A DNA stretch of 64,000 nucleotides from Candidatus Thiodiazotropha sp. (ex Monitilora ramsayi) (GCA_025655575.1 JAHXIP010000005.1:124001-188000), one strand, 5' to 3'; counted from the stretch's first letter, positions 34,398 to 43,905 are shown. Notes: generated from the letters alone by a model not told the origin. Numbers and translations are program-made.

Positions 34398-36392
34398 TCA
34401 GACCCCGGAAATCGCCGTATCGACACTACCACTCTCCGCTTTTTGTCCCTCTATGGGTTGCAGCCAGGACGATGAGTATTGGCTTGGGTCGAGTCCCAAT
34501 CGGTAGTTGTAGATCACCGTATAGGCCAGGACCCGCTTGAGGTATTCGCGGGTCTCTCGAAATGGTACGGTTTCGATCCAGATATCGGCCGCTTGCGTCT
34601 TTTCAGGCAGCCATCGCTGGACACGCCAGGGTCCGGCATTATAGGCCGCAGTAGCCAATACCGGGTTCTCCTGTAATTGGCGGTAGATTTTATTCAGATA
34701 GCTTGTTCCCAGTTTGATGTTGACCTCAGGCAGGTAGAGATCCTCTGGGAACTGGATGGATTCGCTCAATTCGCTGGCGACAGCTTTAGCGGTTTTCGGC
34801 ATCAATTGCATCAAGCCACGGGCGCCTACACTGGATTTTGCATCAGTCATGAACGCACTTTCCTGCCGTAATATGGCATAGACCCATGCTTTATCGATTC
34901 CATGGCCATGGGCAAGCGTTGTGATAGCTTCCTGGTGAGCAAGGGGAAAGCGTAACTCCAAGTCGTTCCATTGGCGTAAGCGGGCCAAGGTAATAATGAC
35001 TTGAGAGGGCCAATGCCATTTTTCTGCAAGCCGGACAGCCGCGCTCAACTGAGGGTTGTTTTTTTCTCCAAGCGCAAGATTCCATTCACGCCGAGCTTGC
35101 AGGGATCTCCCAAGTAGATGCAACTCGCGGGCCCGCTGTAGCCCCGGTAGTCGTTCCAACTGTTCGACCAGGGCGGCATCAACCTCTAACTTTTCGTGTT
35201 CTAGATTGGGACTGTAGCCAAGTCGCTGAGCGGCGAGAAAACCGTAATAACTGCGGTCGCTGGAGAGGGTTTTCAGGATCGCTTCGCCTTCGCTGTTCTG
35301 ACCCAGATTGATCAGAGCTCTGGCTCGCCAGTAACGCCAGCGGTTGCTGTTTTGCTCCTGCATAGGGATGCCATCGAGGGTGAGAAGCAAACTTTCCCAG
35401 TCATTATTCTGTAGCGCGAACTGGATCTGCTTATCGGAGAGAGTGCTGTCCAGATGCAGGTATTTTTTGGGTAGTAGTCCGGTAATCTGTTGACTCTTCA
35501 GGTTTGTATCCTGTCTCGATATCTGTCCCATCAGACTGCGGGCAACCTGCAGGTGTTGAAAGTCTGAGAAGTCGATCGTACGAGTCAGTCGCTGCCAGGC
35601 GTTAAAAGCCTTGTCGATATTCGTCCAGGCCAGTCGCCTGACTGTTTGGACTGCCATCTCATCAAGCATCGGGTGATCCATGTCGATCAACTGAGTCCAG
35701 CGTGACGGGTCTGCATGGAGTGTCAGCCAACGGTCTGCCCATTGCACATCATCCGCGTTCAAGAACCGCTTAACGTATCGGGCCAGGCGGATTTGTCCGG
35801 CCTTCATGGCTAGTTGGAATCGTTGCCAGACAAGGCTCTGGTCCAAGTGACCGGCGGCTATCCAGGTGTTCAGGACAGGATCGCATGCTTTGGGACGGGA
35901 ATGACCGCTCAGCCAAATGGGTGTGACCGACTCAAAAGCAAGCTCCCGCTTCCCCGTATTTATCAATGCCTGCAGATGCTGGCACTGGCGACTGATGCTT
36001 CCCCCTGGTTGGTAGAAGTGCAGATAACTGAGCCAGAGTCGCTCTTCAGCAAGCAACGCTAACCAGTGATCGAGTAGCTGCTTCTGCAGCGGTGTGTCTT
36101 GCAGAAGTTTGAGTGCTTGTCTGATGTTTGCGGATGTCTGATTTTTCAGACTATGGAGGGTTTCCTGATAGACCAGGTAGGGAAAGAGCGGGTAGTCCGA
36201 GAGCGATGCCTTGAGGCTTTGAAATTCTTCGCTATCGTTTGCCGCTAATGCCTCTTCTGCAGCAACGAACTGCGCGCGCTGCTGGGTGAAGTCGAGCGTC
36301 CCATGCGTATTCCCCGTGCTCAGTGCCTGTGGCGATAGGCTCAGATTTACCAGTAGGGCGAGGAGTAGAAAAGGATACCGTATTTTCATCAT
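34398..36392 (-). CDS. slt: Soluble lytic murein transglycosylase
   Basis: Periplasmic Slt70-type enzyme that cleaves glycan strands to 1,6-anhydromuropeptides. The 664-residue protein has a signal peptide (FLLLALLVNLSLSPQALS), a long alpha-superhelical U/L domain, and a C-terminal SLT domain. In that domain ILRQESAF contains the catalytic Glu (~511), followed by GARGLMQLMPKTAKAVA and AAYNAGPWRVQRWL. The stop directly abuts the stop of the cyclase-like gene. ATG 36392 and 36389 are both possible starts. Confidence 0.93.
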   Translation of the reverse strand: MMKIRYPFLLLALLVNLSLSPQALSTGNTHGTLDFTQQRAQFVAAEEALAANDSEEFQSLKASLSDYPLFPYLVYQETLHSLKNQTSANIRQALKLLQDTPLQKQLLDHWLALLAEERLWLSYLHFYQPGGSISRQCQHLQALINTGKRELAFESVTPIWLSGHSRPKACDPVLNTWIAAGHLDQSLVWQRFQLAMKAGQIRLARYVKRFLNADDVQWADRWLTLHADPSRWTQLIDMDHPMLDEMAVQTVRRLAWTNIDKAFNAWQRLTRTIDFSDFQHLQVARSLMGQISRQDTNLKSQQITGLLPKKYLHLDSTLSDKQIQFALQNNDWESLLLTLDGIPMQEQNSNRWRYWRARALINLGQNSEGEAILKTLSSDRSYYGFLAAQRLGYSPNLEHEKLEVDAALVEQLERLPGLQRARELHLLGRSLQARREWNLALGEKNNPQLSAAVRLAEKWHWPSQVIITLARLRQWNDLELRFPLAHQEAITTLAHGHGIDKAWVYAILRQESAFMTDAKSSVGARGLMQLMPKTAKAVASELSESIQFPEDLYLPEVNIKLGTSYLNKIYRQLQENPVLATAAYNAGPWRVQRWLPEKTQAADIWIETVPFRETREYLKRVLAYTVIYNYRLGLDPSQYSSSWLQPIEGQKAESGSVDTAISGV

Positions 36393-36588
36393 AGGACTGG
36401 TAGGTGCCTTTTAGTGGATTGTCAGGACTCTGCCTGAATACTAGCATTTGTCCGTCTGCTTTGAAGTCTATTGAGAGATGAGTTTATGCGTTATGCTGCT
36501 AGATCCTACTGATTATCTGCAGATCCCATAAGAAGCAAAAGGGAGTTCGGCGAGTCATGAATGTTATAACATTTTTTCAGTTCGAAGC

Positions 36589-37077
36589 ATGACTGAGAAG
36601 CGTACCGGTTCTGCAGCTCGTCGTCTGGAGCGCTTCCCACCTTTTCAATTACTTGGTATCCGGGTACTGGAACTGGATGAGGATTGGCGAAGGGTACGTA
36701 TTCTGCTCCCATTGAACGCGGAAAATCGCAATCCGGGGGGATCTATGTTTGGTGGTAGTATCGCCTCGTTAGCCGATCCTATCCCTGCGTTGGCATGTCA
36801 TGGCAGTTTTCCCCAATTTGCGGTTTGGACACGGGAACTGCAGGTCGACTTCCGCTCCCCGGGTCTCAGTGATCTCGAGTTGCGCTTTGAGTTAACCGAA
36901 GCTGCGGTCGATGCGATTGCTGAGGAGCTGACAAAACGTGGCCGTAGCACGCCAACCTTTGAGTTTGGCTTCTATGATCAGGAGGGCAGCCTGGTGGCCT
37001 GGGTAAAAAACCGGGTAGCACTGCGCCCCCAGGGCGCTTCGAGTAGAACTGTAGGTGCCGTACCTCGCAAGAGATGA
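36589..37077 (+). CDS. DUF4442 hotdog-fold thioesterase-like protein
   Basis: A 162-residue hotdog protein close to the YiiD C-terminal/DUF4442 group. The central GGSMFGGSIASLADPIPALA holds the position where PaaI-like thioesterases place their catalytic Asp, and the strand RELQVDFRSPGLSDLEL follows. Substrates of the group are generally unknown acyl thioesters. It is followed by a Sel1 gene after 27 bases, so the two are probably one unit. Function beyond the fold is not assigned. Confidence 0.78.
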   Translation: MTEKRTGSAARRLERFPPFQLLGIRVLELDEDWRRVRILLPLNAENRNPGGSMFGGSIASLADPIPALACHGSFPQFAVWTRELQVDFRSPGLSDLELRFELTEAAVDAIAEELTKRGRSTPTFEFGFYDQEGSLVAWVKNRVALRPQGASSRTVGAVPRKR

Positions 37078-37104
37078 TGTAACGAGACTATCGAGAGAGA
37101 TGTA

Positions 37105-37539
37105 ATGAATGACAGAGATGAGAATGTCGATTTTGAGTTGAGCAGCGGAATAGCCGCTTTTGAGGGAAAGAACTTCACCAGAGCCGCCTCACTGCTCTCT
37201 CCACTGGCAGAGAACGGTAACCCGGAAGCGCAGTATCGTATGGCGATAATGGCGCAGGGAGGATTGAGCATGGTGGTCAATGAACTGATGGCCTATAAGT
37301 TCATGAAGGCAGCTGCCGAAGCAGGACATCCCATGGCGCAGCATGGTTTAGGATTTATGTACCTGGAAGGTGAGTGTGTCGATCAGAATCTGACAAAAGC
37401 CGTTGAGTGGTTCAAACAAGCTGCGGAACAGGGGCTGGCTGGCTCTCAGACAACCCTCGCCATGCTCTATGAAGAGGGCAGGGGTGTGGAGAAGGATCTT
37501 GAAGAGGCTAAGCGCTGGTACAAGAAAGCAGGCTTCTGA
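37105..37539 (+). CDS. Sel1-repeat protein
   Basis: A 144-residue soluble protein made of Sel1-like TPR repeats. Units are AQYRMAIMAQGG... AYKFMKAAAEAGHP, AQHGLGFMYLEGECVDQN... AVEWFKQAAEQGLA and SQTTLAMLYEEGRGVEKD... AKRWYKKAG. The superhelix is used for protein contact. There is no signal peptide, so it is cytoplasmic. Partner unknown; location after the hotdog gene suggests co-expression only. Confidence 0.87.
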   Translation: MNDRDENVDFELSSGIAAFEGKNFTRAASLLSPLAENGNPEAQYRMAIMAQGGLSMVVNELMAYKFMKAAAEAGHPMAQHGLGFMYLEGECVDQNLTKAVEWFKQAAEQGLAGSQTTLAMLYEEGRGVEKDLEEAKRWYKKAGF

Positions 37540-37604
37540 GCCAAAGCCAGGTCTCCAGTACTTATCCTTTTTTGGGCGTAAGTGGTGTAAATCCCCTTAA
37601 GCGC

Positions 37605-39422
37605 TTACAGGTTCGACCAGAGGTTGTCGAAATCCGTTTCTCCACCTGATTCGTCTTGTGACTCGTCACCATCCGCTAACTCGCCCTGGTCCAGATAAGC
37701 GAACTGAAATTGAGAGACAGCGCCGCTTGCTTCCAGCAGTCTGGTCAGCTTGATTTCACGCAGATTCTCGCCTTCGTTCACGATCAGTTCATGACCGAGC
37801 TTGAACGGGTACGAGGAACAGATGAAGCTGGTAGGTTGTCCTGAAGTGCCGACTTCGGGCAGTAACAGGCACTCCTGAGGTTCATCCTTTTTGTTGCTCT
37901 CCAGTCTGGCGTTTACGGCCATGGCGTTGGGTGCGACCATTTGTACGCCTACCTGGAGACTGTCGTCCCGTGTCCTGCGCATCCAACGCACCATACCAAC
38001 ACCAAACTGGTTGGCCGACATGGCGGATTGCACGCCAATCAGCTCTCCCACCTGAATTTTTGGAATTTGCTCACCTTTCCAGTCCAGGCAGTATCCCCCC
38101 GCACTCTCATTGATGGTCTTTAGGATATTGGTGGCCGGCTCCTCCAGCTTTGTGGTTTCGCTCTCCCAGATTTGGGAGCTCGGTTCTATGGCATCAAAAT
38201 CCCGCGAGTTGGGGCCAAACTCCTCAAAGTCTCCACGTCTCGGATTATAATTGTCCGCTTCCATGGGCATGAGGGAAAAGTGGGGGGATATCTTTGGGTT
38301 ATTACCTTCTGCAAAGGCCGTTTCAATCCAGGTGCCGTCGTCGATCTCCTTCTCTTCTTCACGCCCCACGTCGCCACCGAAAGTGATCAGTTTGTGAATG
38401 GATCGCAGGCCGACGGCGATCCTTAGTTCAAAGTTGAGCTTAGTGCGTACAAACGCCCTTTTCTGGGCCTTTGACCAGAGCTTGATCAACTGTCTGACGA
38501 GGCTCTTGTCCAGCGCCGTGATTCCCCAGAGTTGGGAACCTTCCTGTTGCTCGGCAAACTGTCCGCGCAATTTGACGATCAGTTGAGAGGCGTCCAGTTT
38601 CAACAGGTACTTGTTGTCGGCATCACCCTCAATGGTTTCATGGGTCGGCGCCAGGTCGGTGTCCTGACGAACGACGATGGAAGCCTCTTCGGGAGCATCC
38701 TCATAGGTGTGGAAATCGACAAGATGGCTCCATTCGAGCAGTGTGTCGAAGACCAGGACATTATCCTTTTGACGCATCTTATAGGGGGATGCCAGAGAGA
38801 AAAGCACACAACGCCGATAGGCCTCATCTATGCTGGAGCTTTTTCCGTGCGATTCCAGCGGGTCGTCCACATCGACGGTTTCGAGACCATATCGTGTGGC
38901 AAGCCTGTGAAGTACATGCAGTTCCCGCCAAATACGCTTCGGATAGGGATCGTAGACGAGTACAGAAAGAAGGATCACCCTTGAGAGATAGCTCAGACAA
39001 CGATGGATAGCCTGAACCAGGAGTTTTCTATCAGGTTTACCCTGGTTTTCTAACAGAAGATCGACGATGACTGCCTTATAAGCCGTGGCCAACCCACTGT
39101 GGAGTTCCCTGTTTAAGACGGCGATTTTATAGGCCTTGTCGCTTAGTGGAAAACCATTGTCTAAATAGTGCTTATTCAGATTGGTGGCGATGTAGCTGAG
39201 TGGATCGCGAAAATATTCAGCACTCAACAGGCGGCGTTTGGCAGGGACAAGCGTGCGATTGAATGTCCTCAAGGCCTGGAATATCTGGCGTGAAGTCTCA
39301 CCGATATTGGCTATCGGCAGTTGTTCTACCCAAGCGTTTAATTCCTTATCGCTCAGAAAGAAGGGGCTACCTTTTGCGGGCAGCTGCTCGGGAACGCGTA
39401 GACCGATACGATTGGTTACCAT
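37605..39422 (-). CDS. 605-residue protein with a possible C-terminal PilZ-like domain
   Basis: A large soluble protein. The first ~430 residues are mostly helical (ELNAWVEQLPIANIGETSRQ, AVLNRELHSGLATAYKAV) and belong to no family I can name. The last ~170 residues contain a beta-rich block, AGGYCLDWKGEQIPKIQVGEL then NQFGVGMVRWMRRTRDDSL and QVGVQMVAPNAMAVNARL, which looks like the fold of PilZ and YcgR-like c-di-GMP receptors. The classical RxxxR motif is not clear. With two GGDEF-EAL proteins in the window a c-di-GMP effector role is tempting but unproven. Confidence 0.65.
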   Translation of the reverse strand: MVTNRIGLRVPEQLPAKGSPFFLSDKELNAWVEQLPIANIGETSRQIFQALRTFNRTLVPAKRRLLSAEYFRDPLSYIATNLNKHYLDNGFPLSDKAYKIAVLNRELHSGLATAYKAVIVDLLLENQGKPDRKLLVQAIHRCLSYLSRVILLSVLVYDPYPKRIWRELHVLHRLATRYGLETVDVDDPLESHGKSSSIDEAYRRCVLFSLASPYKMRQKDNVLVFDTLLEWSHLVDFHTYEDAPEEASIVVRQDTDLAPTHETIEGDADNKYLLKLDASQLIVKLRGQFAEQQEGSQLWGITALDKSLVRQLIKLWSKAQKRAFVRTKLNFELRIAVGLRSIHKLITFGGDVGREEEKEIDDGTWIETAFAEGNNPKISPHFSLMPMEADNYNPRRGDFEEFGPNSRDFDAIEPSSQIWESETTKLEEPATNILKTINESAGGYCLDWKGEQIPKIQVGELIGVQSAMSANQFGVGMVRWMRRTRDDSLQVGVQMVAPNAMAVNARLESNKKDEPQECLLLPEVGTSGQPTSFICSSYPFKLGHELIVNEGENLREIKLTRLLEASGAVSQFQFAYLDQGELADGDESQDESGGETDFDNLWSNL

Positions 39423-39989
39423 GTTACAAACACTTTCAATTATTACTCACACCTTATGTCACAGAATAGTCACTATCAGGTTATCATCCAACATAGAAGA
39501 TACCTGAGTGCCTTGACTCGAAACAGTCGGATACGCAGTAGTTTTCTCTCTGAAGAGATGGAAGTGGAAATTACAAATTGACCATCCATGTCCCTTGCGT
39601 GTAGATAGAGGCATCCTGACTGACATGCAGCGTACACTGAGGCAATCGCGCCGCCAGTCAGGCGCCAACTGTATGTCGACATCCCTGAACTTTACCAACC
39701 AACATAAAACTGTTAACTGAGTCACAAAATACCGACTTTGAACCGATATGTAAATTTCATAATGTCTGGACGGCAATTTCCGCAGATTTTGCAAGTATAT
39801 ACCAAAAACGATGCTAATTAACTGATAAGGAAAAGATTTCTTTAGTTAACCCTTGGCCGGTATGCGGTATCTCTCGATGTCAGCCGTCAATAGCTGAATC
39901 AGCTCAGTCATTTTATTCCCTGGAATCAGAAGAAAAGTTATTTAAATCGGGTGGTTGTACTCGAGTGGATACTCTGGCAGTTTGTCATC
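39423..39989. other. Intergenic region upstream of the GST gene
   Basis: Some 570 bases between divergent genes. A 111-codon minus-strand ORF (39459-39794) has no recognised similarity and odd composition, so I do not call it. The region must hold the promoters of the 605-residue protein and of the GST. No palindrome or RNA was recognised. Confidence 0.45.
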
Positions 39990-40646
39990 ATGAGTATCAA
40001 ATTGGTCAGTTTTGTCCTCTGCCCCTTCGTTCAGCGAGCTGTCATTATCTTGCGGGAGAAAGGAGTGCCTCATGATATCGAATATATTGAGCTGGATGAT
40101 CCGCCTGAGTGGTTCAGAGAACTTTCACCCTTGGGTAAGGTGCCCCTGCTGCTGGTGGACGAAGGGGTGCTATTCGAGTCTTCGGTGATCCTCGATTATC
40201 TCGATGAGGTCATTCCACCGAGGCTGCACCCGGGTGATCCTTTGCGCAGAGCTCAGCACAAGTCCTGGATCGAGTTCGGTTCTGGCCTGCTGATGCTGCA
40301 ACACGGGCTTGCGATGGCAGAAAATGAGTCCCTGTTCTACGAAAAGCTCGGCGAATTGAATAAGAATCTAGAGCGGCTGCTGCCACCTTTGCGTCAAAGC
40401 CTGTTTGGTGACAAGGAACACTTCTCCCTGGTGGATATGGCCTATGCACCTTTCTTTATGCGGCAGTCTATTCTGGCGACACGCCGTCCTGAAATCACTT
40501 CAAGCCAATCAGCAGAGATATTGGACTGGGCTCATACCCTGCTTGCCAGACCCTCTGTCGAGTCTTCCGTAGTGCCTGATTTCTCCACAAGGTATATGGG
40601 GTTCTTGCAGGACAAGGGCTCCTGGTTGGCAGGTAAAACTGGGTAA
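39990..40646 (+). CDS. Glutathione S-transferase family protein (omega-like)
   Basis: A 218-residue GST. The N-terminal thioredoxin-like domain has LVSFVLCPFVQRAVIILREK, where the Cys in CPF is the omega/lambda-type catalytic residue. LGKVPLLLVDEG has the cis-proline and FESSVILDYLDE the glutathione-binding Ser. The helical domain follows with FSLVDMAYAPFF. Omega-type members usually act as thiol transferases or dehydroascorbate reductases rather than on xenobiotics. ATG 39990 is used; an ORF start at 39951 adds 13 residues outside the fold. A hairpin follows the stop. Confidence 0.88.
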   Translation: MSIKLVSFVLCPFVQRAVIILREKGVPHDIEYIELDDPPEWFRELSPLGKVPLLLVDEGVLFESSVILDYLDEVIPPRLHPGDPLRRAQHKSWIEFGSGLLMLQHGLAMAENESLFYEKLGELNKNLERLLPPLRQSLFGDKEHFSLVDMAYAPFFMRQSILATRRPEITSSQSAEILDWAHTLLARPSVESSVVPDFSTRYMGFLQDKGSWLAGKTG

Positions 40647-40652
40647 TGAAAA

Positions 40653-40679
40653 ACTTAGGGCCTGCAATAGGCCCCAAGT
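40653..40679 (+). terminator. Hairpin after the GST gene
   Basis: ACTTAGGGCCT and AGGCCCCAAGT pair with one mismatch around five bases, seven bases after the stop. No T-run follows on the plus strand, so termination efficiency is uncertain. Confidence 0.45.
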
Positions 40680-40794
40680 GTGTTCTGATCGGTGCGCCAT
40701 TCCGGGCGATTTGAGCGATAGGTCAACAATCCAGGCTGGATGAGTCAAGCGTCAGTTCGACACGGTTTTCCCTGTTATGAAGTTGACTGGCCCG

Positions 40795-41418
40795 CTACTG
40801 TGTGGGTTTTGAGGCCTCGGCCACCAATTGACTGACAATCTCGAACATACGACTGTAGGTGCCGGCCAAGCTACCGCTGGTTTTATATTTGCCGTCGATC
40901 CCAATTGCGGGAACCCCGTCCAGACCATATCGCTGTCCCAGTTTACGTGCTTGTTGGACCTTGACGTAGACACCAAACGAGTTCCAGGCATCGCTGAATT
41001 TTTGTCTGTCGATGCCATGTTCTACGGCGAAATCTATCAGTGAGTTCTTGTCGAATAGCTTGCGTTTTTTAACATGCATGGCCTCGAACAGCGGTTCGTG
41101 TAGCTGATCGGTGACGCCCATTGCCTCTGCCGCGTAGTAGAACTGAGCATGAACGGTCCAGCTGGCATTCAATGGGGAGGGAACTCTTTTAAAAACAACG
41201 TTTTCAGGTTTATTTTTGAGCCAGGCCTCCAAGGCAGGTTCCATGCTGTAGCAGTGTGGGCAGCCGTACCAGAAGAATTCGACGACTTCTACTTTGCCGT
41301 CAGGAACAGATGTGGCGATGGGTGGATCGATCGGATCCCAACCTTCTCCCCACTCAGCGTAAACGGTGGTCATTGAAAGCAGCAGTACAGGTATCAGTAA
41401 ACGTTTAATCCAGGGCAT
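40795..41418 (-). CDS. dsbA: Periplasmic thiol:disulfide oxidoreductase DsbA
   Basis: A 207-residue exported protein that introduces disulfide bonds in the periplasm. After a signal peptide (LLIPVLLLSMTTVYA), the thioredoxin domain carries CPHC at Cys53-Cys56 in FFWYGCPHCYSMEPAL and the cis-proline in LDGVPAIGI, with an inserted helical domain between. The CPHC dipeptide is that of E. coli DsbA. No dsbB is visible in the window. Divergent from the hypothetical/SET pair. Confidence 0.93.
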   Translation of the reverse strand: MPWIKRLLIPVLLLSMTTVYAEWGEGWDPIDPPIATSVPDGKVEVVEFFWYGCPHCYSMEPALEAWLKNKPENVVFKRVPSPLNASWTVHAQFYYAAEAMGVTDQLHEPLFEAMHVKKRKLFDKNSLIDFAVEHGIDRQKFSDAWNSFGVYVKVQQARKLGQRYGLDGVPAIGIDGKYKTSGSLAGTYSRMFEIVSQLVAEASKPTQ

Positions 41419-41566
41419 TTTTATTCCTTGTACGGGAAAGTGAGTATCATAACAGGCAATCCTATTGAATCTTGTTAGAAATTTGAATAGTGCTATGGTT
41501 CCCGGTACCTTATGGCTTCATGAGTGAATTCTAATAAAGCCAGCTGTCGGCACGCGGTATTCGATC

Positions 41567-41815
41567 ATGCGAAACAAACAGATTGAACATTGTATTGAAG
41601 TCCTTTGCCAGAAGGGGTGTCAGTCGGTCAGAGACGATATCCGCTTGCTGGAGCAGGGCGTGGTATTGCCCGAATTGTCTGTTCTGGATGATCTGGCACG
41701 ACTCAAGGTATTGAAGGAGCTTCGTGCAATCATGGCGGTTTACGGAGACAGTTGTCCCGTCAGCGTGCCGAGTCAGATATTGAGAGGCAAACGAGGACAT
41801 GGCGGGAACTCCTAA
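41567..41815 (+). CDS. Small hypothetical protein upstream of the SET gene
   Basis: An 82-residue soluble protein (RNKQIEHCIEVLCQKGCQSV, then VLDDLARLKVLKELRAIMAVYG). It has three cysteines near the N-terminus half and a helical layout. No family is recognised. Its 3' end overlaps the SET-domain gene by 17 bases, which suggests translational coupling and possibly that it is the partner or substrate of that enzyme. Reality is supported by the overlap and good length for the pair. Confidence 0.6.
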   Translation: MRNKQIEHCIEVLCQKGCQSVRDDIRLLEQGVVLPELSVLDDLARLKVLKELRAIMAVYGDSCPVSVPSQILRGKRGHGGNS

Positions 41816-42140
41816 GAAAAAAACGCGGCTCGGGGACATTGTCTACCGGGCACCATCAAAAATTCATGGAAATGGTCTTTTTGCCAAAGTAGGTATTGGC
41901 AAGGGTGAGTTTATCGGTACCTATGAAGGGCCTTACGCCAAGCGTGACGGCACCTACGTACTCTGGGTATTCGAGGAGGGGGAGTCCCCTGTGGGGCGCA
42001 GCGGCAGAAACCTTTTGCGATACCTAAACCACCAGGATGAGGGAAATGCAGAGTTTGACGGTTTTGACCTCTTTGCCCTTCAAGACATTGAGCCTCATCA
42101 TGAGATTACTTTTGATTATGGAGGCTGGGAAGAAGAGTGA
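41799..42140 (+). CDS. Minimal SET-domain protein
   Basis: A 113-residue protein that is almost only a SET domain. SKIHGNGLFAKVGIGKGEFIGTY is the N-terminal SET strand motif. The pseudoknot pieces are RYLNH (Asn77-His78) with Asn83, and the C-terminal EITFDYGGW (Tyr107). These cover the SAM-binding and catalytic positions. SET enzymes methylate protein lysines; no pre- or post-SET cysteine clusters are present, as in other short bacterial members. It overlaps a small hypothetical gene. The target is unknown; activity is inferred from preserved motifs. Confidence 0.85.
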   Translation: MAGTPKKKTRLGDIVYRAPSKIHGNGLFAKVGIGKGEFIGTYEGPYAKRDGTYVLWVFEEGESPVGRSGRNLLRYLNHQDEGNAEFDGFDLFALQDIEPHHEITFDYGGWEEE

Positions 42141-42153
42141 TTCCCGGCTCGTC

Positions 42154-43905
42154 CTAAGGATTGAGCGGCAATAGATGCTCTTCCTCACATTCTCGCGGCG
42201 GTTCTTGAGTGTGAGGTACATTGAGCGTGTCGGGATCAAATTCAGCCCATCCGCTCTCTTCTCCCGGACTGTATAGGGTCTTCTCCAGGGCCAATATCAC
42301 TACTGACAACTCAGCATCACATCTGCCAGCCAGTCGGGTAAGATTCTTTGGAGGATTCTCCGGCCATTGTGCTTGACCCCATTTAAGCCATGACTCCCTT
42401 GCAGCGGGGGCGTTGGCGTGATTATAGGCCCTTTTTAATTCTTCTATAGCTTCTGCCAGCTCCTGCTGAGCCAGGGAGGGTGGTGCTGTCTCCGGCTGCG
42501 AGGATTTGGTGGGTGTTGTTTTTGTTTTGCGATGTGTGTACCACCAGGCCAGCAAGGTGGCAAGCCATGCGGCTCCCAATAACCAAACCAACCAAGACCG
42601 ATTGCCGTTGTCAGCGGCCAGGGAAGTGCCGTCCAATAGCTCTCCAACTGGTTGTGGCGCTATCTCATTGGTGGGTGTATCGACGGTGTCTTGAAATGTG
42701 TCGATGGGGGCAGTAGCTGCTGGGTTGGCCATGACATCCAACTCAATGGCGGGGAGTTGCGAGGTTTCCTGCTTGTCTAACTCAGTGTTCCACCAAGCTA
42801 CCTCAATGGGTGGCAGCGTATAGTGTCCTGCCTGGGTCGGTATCAGCGTGATGACATGCTGCCGGCTGCTGCTGATGCCTGATTTGCGTGGGGTGTCAGT
42901 GAGATGTGGACGCTCTTCGTAAGGCTTGATGCCTTCAGGGACTTCCTGAGTTATCGAAGGCAATTGAGAAGCCATCAGACCGTCGGCAATCAGCATGATG
43001 CGACGGGTGAGGGGTATGCCCGCGGTGACCGGTGATTGGCTATCGAGTCCTGCATCTTCCAGTATCAGATGCTTCGCAGGCAGCCATTGGCTGCCGGTAA
43101 AGGTAGTGGGGATTGGGGATATCTCAAGGGAAACAGGTTCAGACACTGTCCTGATTGGACGACTAACTTGCCGCCTTTGTCTGAATGGGTCATCTAGCAG
43201 GCTGAATATTGAGCCACCGCCTGTGCGTCCGCGAAAAGACACAGCGGCGATCTCGAGCCGGCCGGTCTGGTAGGCAAAGAGCCCATAGGTTCGCTCCAAA
43301 ACGCGATAGATTTCACCGTCCTTTTCAGTGGTGTATTGAGATTCATCGAGTAATTCGATGCGTGTGTCACTGAGTGAGGGGACCGGGTCATCCAAATGCT
43401 CCCCACGTACACTGGCCTGCTGGAAGAGTTTCAGTGTCAGAATGACCTCTTCTTCGGGGTAAGCCTTGGCTTTGTTCAGGCTGAGTTCCACCCAGGCCAG
43501 TTGTTGGTTGGCATCCTGCTCAATGGGCGCGTCGGTGACATCGAGCGTCAGCGGTTCGGTCTGCTGATCACCAAACGGAATCGCTGGAATGGTCAGTGTG
43601 CCTGACTGCTTAGGTAGCAGCGTCAGTACCAGAGATCGTTTCGATGACATCTTGCCGTTAATGATGGAGATGCTTTGCTGCGTGGCCCGTTCGAGGATCT
43701 CAAAGTTATTTTCCAATACTGTCAGGTCTGGCGGGTCCGTCTGTTCCCCCTCCATTTCGAGGGTCAGTCTGACCGGTTGCCCCTGATTTGTTACCTGGCT
43801 CGATAATTTGGCTGAAACACCGGCATGGGCCGGTAAAGCGAAGGCCAGCAACATGACGAGCAGGTATCTAATAGGCGATCTGTTGAATGTAGTCTGTAGT
43901 TTCAT
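42154..43905 (-). CDS. BatD family protein
   Basis: A 583-residue membrane protein of the BatD ('oxygen tolerance') family. A signal peptide (LLVMLLAFALPAHA) precedes repeated beta domains (VSAKLSSQVTNQGQPVRLTL, LERATQQSISIINGKMSSK, PEEEVILTLKLFQ). A single transmembrane helix near residue 445 (WLVWLLGAAWLATLLAWWYT) and a cytoplasmic helical tail complete it. BatD normally sits with the VWA proteins BatA/BatB and a MoxR ATPase; none is adjacent here, so it appears as a lone member. ATG 43905 is used because eight upstream codons belong to no known signal. Confidence 0.83.
   Translation of the reverse strand: MKLQTTFNRSPIRYLLVMLLAFALPAHAGVSAKLSSQVTNQGQPVRLTLEMEGEQTDPPDLTVLENNFEILERATQQSISIINGKMSSKRSLVLTLLPKQSGTLTIPAIPFGDQQTEPLTLDVTDAPIEQDANQQLAWVELSLNKAKAYPEEEVILTLKLFQQASVRGEHLDDPVPSLSDTRIELLDESQYTTEKDGEIYRVLERTYGLFAYQTGRLEIAAVSFRGRTGGGSIFSLLDDPFRQRRQVSRPIRTVSEPVSLEISPIPTTFTGSQWLPAKHLILEDAGLDSQSPVTAGIPLTRRIMLIADGLMASQLPSITQEVPEGIKPYEERPHLTDTPRKSGISSSRQHVITLIPTQAGHYTLPPIEVAWWNTELDKQETSQLPAIELDVMANPAATAPIDTFQDTVDTPTNEIAPQPVGELLDGTSLAADNGNRSWLVWLLGAAWLATLLAWWYTHRKTKTTPTKSSQPETAPPSLAQQELAEAIEELKRAYNHANAPAARESWLKWGQAQWPENPPKNLTRLAGRCDAELSVVILALEKTLYSPGEESGWAEFDPDTLNVPHTQEPPRECEEEHLLPLNP

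Noticed and set aside
39459..39794. 111-codon minus-strand ORF upstream of the GST
   Set aside because: No recognisable motif, no good ribosome site, overlaps the expected promoter region of both neighbours.
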